Below, one piece after another: positions 25,423 through 33,470 of a stretch of 64,000 nucleotides of DNA. How positions within the stretch are numbered: position 1 is the stretch's first letter; the number at the start of each line of letters is the position of its first letter. The translations under genes and the position numbers were made by a program. The stretch is from Halorussus gelatinilyticus (GTDB taxonomy: Archaea > Halobacteriota > Halobacteria > Halobacteriales > Haladaptataceae): positions 1,736,001-1,800,000 of the forward strand of contig NZ_CP096658.1 in NCBI RefSeq assembly GCF_023238445.1, in the 5' to 3' direction. The notes beneath the pieces were generated by a model. That model saw only the letters and a list, made by a program, of their open reading frames with translations. It did no database searches and was not told the origin of the DNA.

Positions 25423-26502
25423 GTGCCAGACTGGACTCGGAGAGAACTACTCAAGGGAGTACCAGCCAGTATTAGTGTCCTCTCCGGATGCAGTCAATTT
25501 CCTGCTTCGTGGAGAGATGCAACGCCAGATTATACGTGGCAACAAAACGGCGAAGACCAAACCGTAGAGCTACTGGTGACTCAGAGCACGGTCTACACCA
25601 TCTGCTACCGATGTGAGTTCGGAACTCGTGCGCTCAATCGCCAGACCGGAGAACAGGAATGGACGTTCTCGGCCCCACGCGAATTGTTTACCGGCACGGC
25701 GACAGAACAAGTCGTCTACGTCGCTGGCAAAGATGGAGTCTTCGCACTCGATGCCGACACCGGGGAGCAATACTGGCACTATCCGACAGAAGAAACGGTC
25801 CGGACGCCGCCAGCAGTTGGGACTGAGTCAGTATACATCCGAAGCTACGACAGCACGTTGCACGCGGTTGATACTGCAACAGGCACCCGACGCTGGCAGA
25901 CAGCGCTCTCTGTCACGGGTGGAACCGCTCCGATGGCAATCGAGGATGGATTGGTCTACGTCGGGAGCGTTGGTAACGTCGTTTATGCGTTCGACAGCGA
26001 AACTGGACGCAAGCAATGGACGTTTACTGTCCAAGAGGATATCAGGCTCTCATCAACTCTTGCGAGTGAGACTCTGTACGTAGCCAGCGAGAACATTTAT
26101 GCACTTAATCCAAAGACTGGGACAGCTCGGTGGGAGTATACACCGAAAAGCGAACTTGGTTCGTTACTGTTGGTAGCGGAGAATCGAGTTTACGTTGGTG
26201 GACGGAATATCGTGGCCCTCGATGCATCGAGTGGAGAAAACCAATGGGGATTTCGTCTCCCAACTGAAGAAGGACTTCTTGGATTTTTAGGACTGGTTGA
26301 GAAGACGCTCTACGGATGGAATAGCCGGTATCTGTTTGCGTTCGATGTTGACCGTGCTGAGCTTCAGTGGCGAACAGAGGATATTGCAGAGTACAATTTC
26401 AAGCTTGTCACGATGTATGACGAGACGTTCTACTTCGTGACCCACGGTGAAGACATCTATGCCCTTCCGCTTCGCGAAGCAGAACGAGTATGGGGGAAAT
26501 GA
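25423..26502 (+). CDS. Tat lipoprotein with PQQ-type beta-propeller repeats
   Basis: A 359-residue protein with a GTG start and the signal TRRELLKGVPASISVLSGCS. The rest is a beta-propeller of the BamB/PQQ-repeat kind. Repeats of about 40 residues each contain a strand such as VVYVAGKDGVFALDADTGEQ or VYVGSVGNVVYAFDSETGRK followed by W. At least seven W-ending blades can be counted (EWTF, YWHY, RWQT, QWTF, RWEY, QWGF, QWRT). It is a surface scaffold or sensor of unknown partner. Its codons are clearly richer in A/T than those of neighbours, suggesting recent acquisition together with the adjacent MITE. Confidence 0.82.
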   Translation: MPDWTRRELLKGVPASISVLSGCSQFPASWRDATPDYTWQQNGEDQTVELLVTQSTVYTICYRCEFGTRALNRQTGEQEWTFSAPRELFTGTATEQVVYVAGKDGVFALDADTGEQYWHYPTEETVRTPPAVGTESVYIRSYDSTLHAVDTATGTRRWQTALSVTGGTAPMAIEDGLVYVGSVGNVVYAFDSETGRKQWTFTVQEDIRLSSTLASETLYVASENIYALNPKTGTARWEYTPKSELGSLLLVAENRVYVGGRNIVALDASSGENQWGFRLPTEEGLLGFLGLVEKTLYGWNSRYLFAFDVDRAELQWRTEDIAEYNFKLVTMYDETFYFVTHGEDIYALPLREAERVWGK

Positions 26503-26603
26503 ACGAAACGGAACGCCGAGCGGTGTAGCGCTTAATTCACGCTCTGTATCTTGCGACAGTTGAACCGACAATACTGGACAAGACGCCGTGCTACGAATTA
26601 CGG

Positions 26604-27296
26604 CTAACTCCCGAACTCGTCAAACCCAACCTGCTCGCCGATGTCGATCTCCTCGATGACCTCGGCCGAGTCGTTTGCGGGATTGTTCACCTTTTTCGAG
26701 ACGGGGTATGCCCGGAGTTCGTCAGGCCGGTACGGGTCAAGGACGGCCTGTAACTCTTCTTCGTCGTCGGCCGAGAGCCACGTCTGCTCGTCGCTCGCTT
26801 CGAGCATCACCGGCATCCGGTCGTGAATCGGTTCGACTACCTCGTTCGCGTCGGTCGTGATGATAGTCACGGTCTCCCGCGTCGTGTCTGCCGAGTCGCC
26901 CCACGTCTCCCAGAGTCCAGCGAACGCGAACGGCCGGTCGTCAGTCTGTGTAATCCGGTAGGGTCGTTTCGACCCGCGCTGGCCCTTCCACTCGTAGAAG
27001 CCGTCGGCGAGGACGAGACACCGCCGCTTGGCGAAGGCGTCGCGGAACATCGGCTTCTCCGCGACCGTCTCGGCACGAGCGTTGATGGGCGTCGGCGCGT
27101 CGTCCGGATCGTCCACTCACGCCGGAAGCAAGCCCCACTCGAACTGGGCGATTTCGTCCGCGTGGTCGTTCGTAATCGTTGCGAGGTCGTCGCCCGGCGC
27201 GATGTTGTACCGCGGCGTGATGGGTTCGATCGCCTCGGCGTCGAATTGCTCTTCGAGGACCGACTGAGGGACGAACAGCGAGGTTCGGCCACACAT
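26604..27296 (-). pseudogene. SRAP/HMCES-like (YedK) DNA-protein crosslink gene, interrupted by TGA at codon 60
   Basis: Reading from the ATG at 27296 the protein opens MCGRTSLFVPQSVLEEQF with the catalytic Cys2, continues through RYNIAPGDD, and reaches WGLLPA followed by TGA (27117-27119). The same frame then resumes VDDPDDAPTPINARAET with all later family features: NARAE, GFYEWK and the His in EPIHDRMPVML. The expected residue at the stop is Trp, so a single TGG-to-TGA change explains it. SRAP proteins covalently shield abasic sites in single-stranded DNA. Restart at the GTG after the stop would lose Cys2. Sequence error is possible. Confidence 0.85.
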
Positions 27297-27410
27297 GTCT
27301 CGTTAGTCGCGCTCCGAAGTATTAGGTACTCGCTCGTGTCTGCGGATAGAACGAGAAGCGTCCCGAGAATAGCGCAAAACACATCCTATATACATAAATA
27401 AACTTACTTG

Positions 27411-27887
27411 TTAGTCGAATCGGCCAGAGTTGTCCGTCGAACTAACTTGATAAGAAAAGTCACCGGACGCATATTCAACTCCCCCTAAGACACTATCGTA
27501 CTCCCTCTCAGGTGGTGACGGGTTGAATGGAATCCGCCCACCAGTCTCGGGTACCGCGCCGTCAAGTGTGAACTCGACCAAGTAGTAGACCGATTCGGTG
27601 AAGATATTCTTGAACGTCTGCGTTTCACCGGGGGTGACCGACGAGGTAGCTGTCAACGTGCGTTGCTGAGGTGGCACGGATACGTCGCCAGCAACCTCGT
27701 ACTCTTCTGCTGTCACAGACTTCGACCCGACATCTACAACAGAAATACCGATTACGTGAGGGAGGTTATCTTGATTCACGAATTGGAGACTCCCGGCCGG
27801 AATATCGTCGCTGAGGAACTCAGAACACCCAGCAAGACCTGTGATACTGAGCGCACCGAATGACGATAAAAACATACGGCGGTTCAT
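27411..27887 (-). CDS. Small Tat lipoprotein, function unknown
   Basis: A 158-residue protein started at 27887, giving MNRRMFLSSFGALSITGLAG with the lipobox ending in Cys. The longer frame upstream is Arg/Ser-rich and non-coding. The mature part looks like one small beta-rich domain (GSLQFVNQDNLPHVIGISVV ... YYLVEFTLDGAVPETGG), resembling secreted haloarchaeal Ig-like proteins. Base composition is lower in GC than the surrounding core genes. It lies directly downstream of the broken Orc-like gene on the same strand. Confidence 0.7.
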   Translation of the reverse strand: MNRRMFLSSFGALSITGLAGCSEFLSDDIPAGSLQFVNQDNLPHVIGISVVDVGSKSVTAEEYEVAGDVSVPPQQRTLTATSSVTPGETQTFKNIFTESVYYLVEFTLDGAVPETGGRIPFNPSPPEREYDSVLGGVEYASGDFSYQVSSTDNSGRFD

Positions 27888-27972
27888 ATACAAGGGTTGT
27901 AGAAATATGTTATGTGTTTTTTGTGTTCCTCGGGCTGGAGAGTGACTGACCTGATTCCATCCGTAGATTTGC

Positions 27973-28997
27973 TCACTCGATAGTGTCGAACGTCTCCGAG
28001 ACTGACCGATACGTCCGGTCGCGACTCGTTCCCTCCGCCTCGATGATGTCGTACTGGTCCATCTTCGAGAGGTAGTTTCGGACCGTCCGGTCGGTCTTTG
28101 GGTCGTCCATGCGCTCGCGGTACTCCTCGTACAGCGCGCTCGGCGAAATCGCGTCACGTTCCTCGATAATCTCGTAGAGGGTCTTCTGGTGGGGCGTCAG
28201 CGTCTCCACGTCTTTCTCGTGGCGCTCGGCGCGGGCTTCCGGAATCGAGGCGTCCAGAATCTCGTCGGTAATCGCCGACTCGTACTCTTGATGCGCCTGT
28301 CGCGCAGCCGTCCGCAGGATACTCAGTGCGACGCGAGCGTCGCCTGCGGCGGCGTCGGCGATGGTCGCCAACTGGCCGCGCTCGATAGCGCCCTCTTCGA
28401 GACCCCACTTCACGCGAGCGTCCATGATGGACACCAGTTCCTCGGAGTCGTAGCGGTCGAATCGAACGCGCTCGCACCCGGTGAGCCGACTGGTCAGACG
28501 CTCGTCGGCGTTGGCGAACAGTTCCCGCTCGGGTTGGCGATGAGCAGCATCGAGAACTGCGGGAGTTCGTGAAGCGTGTAGAGCAGGCGTTTGTCTTCGA
28601 GTTGGTCGGCTTCGTCGAGGATGACGACGCACGGTGGGCCATCGTACGTTCGCAACCGCTCGAAGAGTTCGTCGCGCGGCGTCGATTGGCGGTGGATGTC
28701 CACCGTCTTGCCGAGACCTTCCAGAATCCGGTAGAGCGTCCGAAACTCGGAGAAGTTCTGCCAGCAGTTGACGTACTGGTACTCCACGTCGAGGATTTCT
28801 TGGCGCAACTGTTCGGCGGTGTACTTGGCGAGACAGGTCTTGCCGACGCCCGAGGGACCGAGGAGAAGCGTGGTGTCGGCGGGGTTGCCGTCGGTCAGCG
28901 GTGCGAGGATTTCGGTGAGATGGGTGACTTCGGCGTCGCGGTGTTCGACTTCTCGGGGGACGAAGCCAGTCCGGAGGACCCGAGCGTCGGTTATCAT
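27973..28997 (-). pseudogene. Orc1/Cdc6-like AAA+ gene with a one-base frameshift
   Basis: From the ATG at 28997 ([20 protein letters not shown]) the frame encodes Walker A GPSGVGKT and Walker B VVILDEAD and reaches LLIAN. At 28531-28532 one base is missing: the next family segment, [16 protein letters not shown], continues in another frame with the AAA+ lid and a C-terminal winged helix (LYEEYRERMDDPKTDRTVRN) to the stop at 27973. Restored length is about 345 residues, typical of accessory haloarchaeal Orc proteins. The clean single-base loss may be real decay or a read error. It has no origin-like repeat array beside it, only a tandem operator in its promoter. Confidence 0.85.
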
Positions 28998-29022
28998 TGC
29001 TTCGGGTATCAAGTTCTCGGGA

Positions 29023-29028
29023 CTTAAG
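29023..29028 (-). promoter_or_regulatory. TATA-like element of the Orc-like gene
   Basis: On the minus strand CTTAAG is 26-31 bases before the ATG at 28997, the same relative place as in the PolB2 operon promoter. Confidence 0.4.
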
Positions 29029-29039
29029 CAAGCGGGTCG

Positions 29040-29059
29040 TTTCCGGAAGTTTCCAGAAG
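29040..29059 (-). promoter_or_regulatory. Tandem 10-bp operator of the Orc-like gene
   Basis: TTTCCGGAAG is followed directly by TTTCCAGAAG. Each unit has a TTCCRGAA palindromic core, and the two are exactly one helical turn apart. It ends 11 bases upstream of the TATA-like element. The same arrangement precedes the PolB2 operon. Confidence 0.6.
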
Positions 29060-29124
29060 TCCATCGGGGGTCGAGACGAATCCCGTCTCGAATCCTCGAG
29101 TCGGTCGGAGCGGACGCCCGGCCG

Positions 29125-29418
29125 CTACCGAACTCCGCACGTTACGGACCCCGCAGAGGGAGAACGGGGCCCGACGACGAGGGCTTCTGCGGACTCCGCC
29201 TCGTCGTTACCCGGGGTCTCCTCGCTCCCGGCCTCGGGTGTTTCGTCGCGGTCGGTCTCGGCGACCTCGGGTTCGTCCTCTGCGAACGCTTCTTGGTCGG
29301 GGTCGCTCTCGTCGGAGAACTCCGCGTCGTCCTGCTCGCGGTCAGTCCGTTCAATGCCGTCGGCCGATTCTTCGGCAGAAGTGGTATCGTCGGGCCTGCG
29401 TTTGAGAAGGGTCGCCAC
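29125..29418 (-). CDS. Possible small acidic protein
   Basis: A 97-residue frame beginning [20 protein letters not shown]. It is almost entirely Glu/Asp/Ser/Thr-rich, the composition expected of a disordered haloarchaeal protein, which is the only support for coding. No motif, membrane segment or ribosome-binding site is visible. It could be a remnant left next to the rearranged glutamine-synthetase-like gene. Confidence 0.3.
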   Translation of the reverse strand: MATLLKRRPDDTTSAEESADGIERTDREQDDAEFSDESDPDQEAFAEDEPEVAETDRDETPEAGSEETPGNDEAESAEALVVGPRSPSAGSVTCGVR

Positions 29419-29468
29419 GCGATTAGGGCGTGGGACCTCTCCGGCCCGCTAGTCGGCGCCTTCCCTTC

Positions 29469-30365
29469 TCAGTACACGGTCCGGAGGCGGTCGCGCTCCC
29501 ACGAGACCGCGCTGTCGGTGAACGCCTCCCAGTGGCTTCGCTTGACTTCGAGGTACGTCTCGAAGAGGTCGGTGCCCAACGCCGCCCGCAGGACCGAATC
29601 GGCTTCGAGCGCGTCGAGCGCCTGCCCCAGCGTCCGGGGGAGTCGCTCGATACCTCGGTCGGCGCGCTCGCCCGCCGGGAGGTTGCCGGGGTCGGCCGAG
29701 ACCGGTTCCGGGGGTTCGAGGTCGCGCTCGATGCCGTCCTTTCCGGCGGCGAGCAGGCCCAGCAGCGCCAGATAAGGGTTCGCGGTGTTGTCGGCCGCGC
29801 GGAACTCCAGTCGGGTGGACGCACCGCCGTCGCCGGGTTCCGGGGCGGGAATCCGGACCAGTGCCTCGCGGTTCCCCCGGCCCCAGCAGACGAACGCGGC
29901 GGCCCCGATTTGGGGCCGCAGTCGCGCGTAGGAGTTGACCGTCGGGGCCGCCAGCGCGACGAGCGCGGGCGCGTGGTCGAGGACGCCCGCGACGAACCGG
30001 CGGGCCGTGTCGCTCAGACCGTCGCAGTCCGGGTCGTGGAAGGCGTTCTCGTTCGGTCTCCTGCCCGCGATAGCGGTGTCCCACAGCGAGAGGTGGACGT
30101 GGCAACCGTTGGTCGAGTGGTCGAAGGGCTTGGGCAGGAACGTCGCGCGGTAGCCGCGGTCGCGCGCGACGCTCTCGACCGTCTCGCGCAGGAGGACGTG
30201 GTGGTCGGCCGCCCGGACGCCGGGTTCGTGGTCGGTGACGATTTCGTGCTTGCCCGCCGCGTACTCGGGGTAGTACTTCTCGACGGCGACGTCTTGGGCC
30301 TTCAGCGCGTCCACCGCGGCGAGGACGGTCTCCAGTCGCTCGGGCGGGTCGGCCGGGAGTTCCAC
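29469..30365 (-). pseudogene. Glutamine-synthetase-like enzyme, C-terminal two thirds only
   Basis: About 298 codons encode a GlnA-family catalytic domain: [32 protein letters not shown] (ATP/metal site), [20 protein letters not shown] and the arginine segment [15 protein letters not shown]. The missing N-terminal part would hold the beta-grasp domain. At about 30360 the homology stops abruptly and the opposite strand becomes an IucA/IucC gene. The frame upstream is only a shadow of that gene. The family also contains gamma-glutamyl-amine ligases, so glutamine synthesis itself is not implied. No start codon or promoter remains at the homologous boundary. Confidence 0.82.
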
Positions 30366-31064
30366 CCGACGACGTCGGTCCGGACGCTGTACGCGCCCGA
30401 TTCGCCGTTCATGGTCAAGGGGTCGCTCAACGTCGCCATCACCAACTCCGAGCGCGCGAACAAGCGGCCGGAACTCGACCGCGGCGTCGCCGTCGCGGAA
30501 CTGCTCGATACGGAACTCGGCGACGACCTCCGCGAGCGATTCCCCGACTTCGACGTGGTGCGGGGCCCCGCCTCGCTTACGCTGGACGTAGGCGAGGGGG
30601 CCGACGGCGAGTCCGAATCCGGCTTCGAGGTCGTCCTGCGCGAGAACGTCTTCCGGGGCGCGAACGCCGAGAACGCGGGACCGGTGGTCGCGCTCTGTCA
30701 GGACCGAATCGAGGGCGACGGCTCCCGGCTCGGCACCGTCGTCCGGACGCTCGCCGAGCGCGAGGGGCGCTCGACCGAAGCGGTCAGCCGCGACTGGTTC
30801 CGCCGGTACCTCGAAATCTCGCTTCGGCCGATTCTGTGGCTCTACATCGAACGCGGGCTGGGCGTCGAGGCCCACCAGCAGAACAGCGTCCTCGCGCTGG
30901 AGGAGGGCTACCCCGACCGGTTCTACTACCGGGACAATCAGGGCTACTACTTCCCCGAATCGAAGTACGACGAGCTAGACGACCTCCTGCCCGGCGTCGG
31001 CGAGCGCGCGCCGTGGGAGTTCGGCCCCCGAAGAAACAAAAACCTTCGGAAAAGGTGCCTATAG
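30357..31064 (+). pseudogene. IucA/IucC siderophore synthetase, internal fragment
   Basis: The frame shows the conserved core of NIS siderophore synthetases: [20 protein letters not shown], then [34 protein letters not shown] and [20 protein letters not shown]. Homology starts suddenly at 30357, roughly mid-protein, and ends near 31020, where FGPRR passes into unrelated NKNLRKRCL. N terminus, C terminus and promoter are therefore missing. These enzymes condense citrate or dicarboxylates with amines or hydroxylamines to make hydroxamate siderophores. The fragment lies just before siderophore uptake genes, so it is probably a leftover of a biosynthesis cluster. Confidence 0.85.
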
Positions 31065-31143
31065 ATTGCTCTGCTCATCAGGGACCCAGCCGGTCGTTTC
31101 GACTAACTCATCAGTACTGTTTGACAAGAATGGAGCGACGAGG

Positions 31144-31159
31144 TTTTGGCCGACCTAAA
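31144..31159 (+). promoter_or_regulatory. Distal iron-box-like operator, first binding-protein gene
   Basis: TTTTGGCCGACCTAAA has DtxR/IdeR-like half sites (palindromic TTxGG...CCTAAA) and lies just upstream of the TATA element TTAATCAC (about 31169). The same arrangement is repeated before the second binding-protein gene. Confidence 0.5.
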
Positions 31160-31176
31160 CCGAGGCGGTTAATCAC

Positions 31177-31193
31177 TTTTAGGCTGGCCTAAA
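31177..31193 (+). promoter_or_regulatory. Proximal iron-box-like operator, first binding-protein gene
   Basis: TTTTAGGCTGGCCTAAA is a near-perfect palindrome of the TTAGG-CCTAA type recognised by DtxR-family iron repressors. It covers the expected transcription start, between TATA and the ATG at 31198, where bound repressor would block initiation. Confidence 0.6.
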
Positions 31194-31197
31194 CCAT

Positions 31198-32370
31198 ATG
31201 TTCGACGACTCCAGTAACGACGCGACGCGGCGACGATTCCTGAAAGGCGGCACCGCGGTCGGTGCGACCGTGTTGGCGGGGTGTACCGGCGGTGGGTCCG
31301 GGAACGCCACCACGACCGGGGAGACGACGACCGAGACCACGGAAGAGACAACCGATGAGACGACGACGCAGAACTCCTCGTACTCGGTGTCCATCGACCC
31401 GGTCGGGAAAGTCACGTTCGACGCGGTTCCGCAGGCGTGGGTCGCGGAGAACCCGAGTTGGGCCGACATGGGCGTCGCGCTCGGGATGGAACCGCCGCTG
31501 GCGGTCGTCCTCACCAGCGAGTACCGGACCCACCACTACGACGACGTTCCGGGCCTGTCGGTCGATACCGACGAGATGACCTCGCTCTGGCAGGACGGCA
31601 TCTCGAAGGAACTGTTCTACAGGCTCGGGGCCGACGTTCACTTCATCGACCCCAACTACATGACGAACCTCATCCCGAACTGGAAGCAGACGGACGTGGA
31701 CGAGATCGTCTCGAACGTCGGCCCGTTCTGTGGCAACACCAGTTTCTCGACGTACCCGTGGCACTCCGACTACCCCTACTACGACCTCTACGAGGCCTTC
31801 GAGAAGGTCGCGCAGGTGTTCCAGCGCACCGACCGATACGAGGCGTTCTCCTCGCTCCACGACGAGGTCATCGGGACGATTACCGACCGACTGCCCGACG
31901 AGCGCCCGGCCGTCGCGCTCCTCTCGCCGGCCTCGACCGAACCGGAGAAGTTCTATCCGTACCGACTCGGCGACCGGACGGCGTACAAGCACTGGAACGA
32001 CCTCGGCGTCGAGGACGCGCTCGCGGGGTCGGACATCTCGACGTTCACGTCCGACCGCGGGACCATCGACTACGAACCGCTGCTCGAAATCGACCCCGAG
32101 GTCCTGCTGTTCTACACCGACCAGCACCGGACGCCCGAGGCGTTCCGCTCGACGTACCTCGACTTCCTGCGGAACCACGACACCGCGAGTACGCTGACCG
32201 CGGTCCGGAACGGGGACGTCTACTCTGCGGGGAGCATGTATCAAGGGCCGATCATGAACCTCTCGAAGACCGAGCGCGCGGCCAAACAGCTGTTCCCCGA
32301 CGAGTTCGACTGCGACGAGAAACTCTACGACCGCCAGCGCATCGCCGACATCCGGAGCGGAGGAGCCTAA
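31198..32370 (+). CDS. Siderophore/iron ABC transporter binding lipoprotein, first paralogue
   Basis: A 390-residue protein with a Tat lipoprotein signal (TRRRFLKGGTAVGATVLAGC) and a Thr/Glu linker, followed by a FepB/TroA-type binding domain (SYSVSIDPVGKVTFDAVPQA ... MYQGPIMNLSKTERAAKQLF). It captures ferric siderophore outside the cell for the FecCD-type permease encoded downstream. The paralogue at 33471 shares segment order, many motifs and the same promoter design. Expression should rise on iron starvation given the overlapping operators. Confidence 0.87.
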   Translation: MFDDSSNDATRRRFLKGGTAVGATVLAGCTGGGSGNATTTGETTTETTEETTDETTTQNSSYSVSIDPVGKVTFDAVPQAWVAENPSWADMGVALGMEPPLAVVLTSEYRTHHYDDVPGLSVDTDEMTSLWQDGISKELFYRLGADVHFIDPNYMTNLIPNWKQTDVDEIVSNVGPFCGNTSFSTYPWHSDYPYYDLYEAFEKVAQVFQRTDRYEAFSSLHDEVIGTITDRLPDERPAVALLSPASTEPEKFYPYRLGDRTAYKHWNDLGVEDALAGSDISTFTSDRGTIDYEPLLEIDPEVLLFYTDQHRTPEAFRSTYLDFLRNHDTASTLTAVRNGDVYSAGSMYQGPIMNLSKTERAAKQLFPDEFDCDEKLYDRQRIADIRSGGA

Positions 32371-32373
32371 GCG

Positions 32374-33338
32374 ATGGAGTACACGACGCTCGGCGACACC
32401 GGACTGTCGGTCAGCCGCATCTGTCTGGGCTGTCTCGGGTTCGGCGACGGCAAGGAGTGGATGCTCGACGCCGACGAGAGCCGCGAGATAATCGACCGGG
32501 CCATCGACCTCGGTATCAACTTCTTCGACACCGCGAACGTCTACTCCGACGGCGGGAGCGAGGCGATTCTGGGCGACGCCCTCGCCGAGTACGACCGCGA
32601 CCGGTTCGTCGTCGGGACGAAGGTGTTCGGCGAGATGGACGAGTCGAACCCGAACGCACGCGGTCTCTCGCGCAAGGCCGTCGAGCAGGAACTGGCGAAC
32701 AGCCTCGACCGGCTCGGGATGGACGCCATCGACCTCTACCAGATTCACCGCTGGGACGACGAGACGCCCATCGAGGAGACGCTCCGGACGCTCGACGACG
32801 CGGTGCGCCGGGGCGACGTTCGGTACGTCGGCGCGAGTACGACGCTGGCGTACCAACTCGCGGAGGCCCGGCTCCTGAGCGAAACGCGGGGTCTCCAGCC
32901 GTTCGTCTCGATGCAGAACCACTACAACCTCCTCTACCGCGAGGAGGAGCGCGAGATGCTCCCTTACTGCCGGGAGAACGGCGTCGGAGTCCTGCCGTGG
33001 AGTCCGCTGGCGAAGGGGTACCTCGCTCGCCCCCACGCCGAACTGGACGCCACCGCCCGCGGCCGGACCAACGACTACACCGACCTCTACCCGTACCTCG
33101 ACGGGAACGGCCGCGAGATAAACGAGCGCGTCGAGGAACTCGCGGCCGAGAAGGGCGTGACGATGGCCCAGATAGCGCTCGCGTGGGTTCTCAGCAAGGC
33201 GTGGTGGACGCGCCGGTCCTCGGGACGACGAGCATCGACCACCTCGAACAGGCCGTCGAAGCGCTCGAAATCGACCTCTCTTCGTCCGACGTGGAGTACC
33301 TCGAAGAACCGTACGAACCGGTCAGACACACGCTGTGA
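32374..33338 (+). pseudogene. Aldo/keto reductase with a one-base frameshift near its end
   Basis: From the ATG at 32374 the protein reads MEYTTLGDTGLSVSRICLGC, with the AKR catalytic Asp and Tyr in NFFDTANVYSDG, then YQIHRWDD and VGASTTLAYQL. At 33196-33197, after WVLS, one base is missing. The rest of the domain, GVVDAPVLGTTSIDHLEQAV ending EPVRHTL at 33338, continues in another frame. Unrepaired translation would run on as a basic tail to 33465. Full length would be about 321 residues. It begins four bases after the first binding-protein gene, so it was part of the same operon. Substrate unknown. Confidence 0.82.
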
Positions 33339-33416
33339 GGCTCGGGTAGCTCTCGCGTGGGCGACGCGCCTTCCGTGGATTTATACGTCTCGCCGGGAAA
33401 GTGGCGAACGGTTCGA

Positions 33417-33432
33417 TTTTGGCAGGCCTAAA
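33417..33432 (+). promoter_or_regulatory. Distal iron-box-like operator, second binding-protein gene
   Basis: TTTTGGCAGGCCTAAA corresponds in sequence and position to the distal site at 31144. Confidence 0.5.
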
Positions 33433-33449
33433 CCGAAGCGATTAACTAT

Positions 33450-33466
33450 TTTTAGGTCGGCCTAAA
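33450..33466 (+). promoter_or_regulatory. Proximal iron-box-like operator, second binding-protein gene
   Basis: TTTTAGGTCGGCCTAAA is palindromic around its centre, matches the proximal site at 31177, and lies between the TATA element ATTAACTA (33441) and the ATG at 33471. Confidence 0.6.
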
Positions 33467-33470
33467 GCAC

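Noticed and set aside
28494-28540. Programmed frameshift in the Orc-like gene
   Set aside because: There is no slippery heptamer or downstream pseudoknot, and Orc proteins are not known to use one. A mutation or read error is simpler.
29430-30356. Long N-terminal extension in frame with the IucA/IucC fragment
   Set aside because: It is the opposite strand of the glutamine-synthetase-like remnant. The apparent fusion is an open-frame coincidence.
30366-30875. N-terminal extension in frame with the glutamine-synthetase-like remnant
   Set aside because: It is antisense to the IucA/IucC fragment, with no GlnA N-terminal motifs.
31189-33036. 615-codon minus-strand frame over the first binding protein and reductase genes
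   Set aside because: It is the shadow of two well-supported plus-strand genes and contains no family motif.
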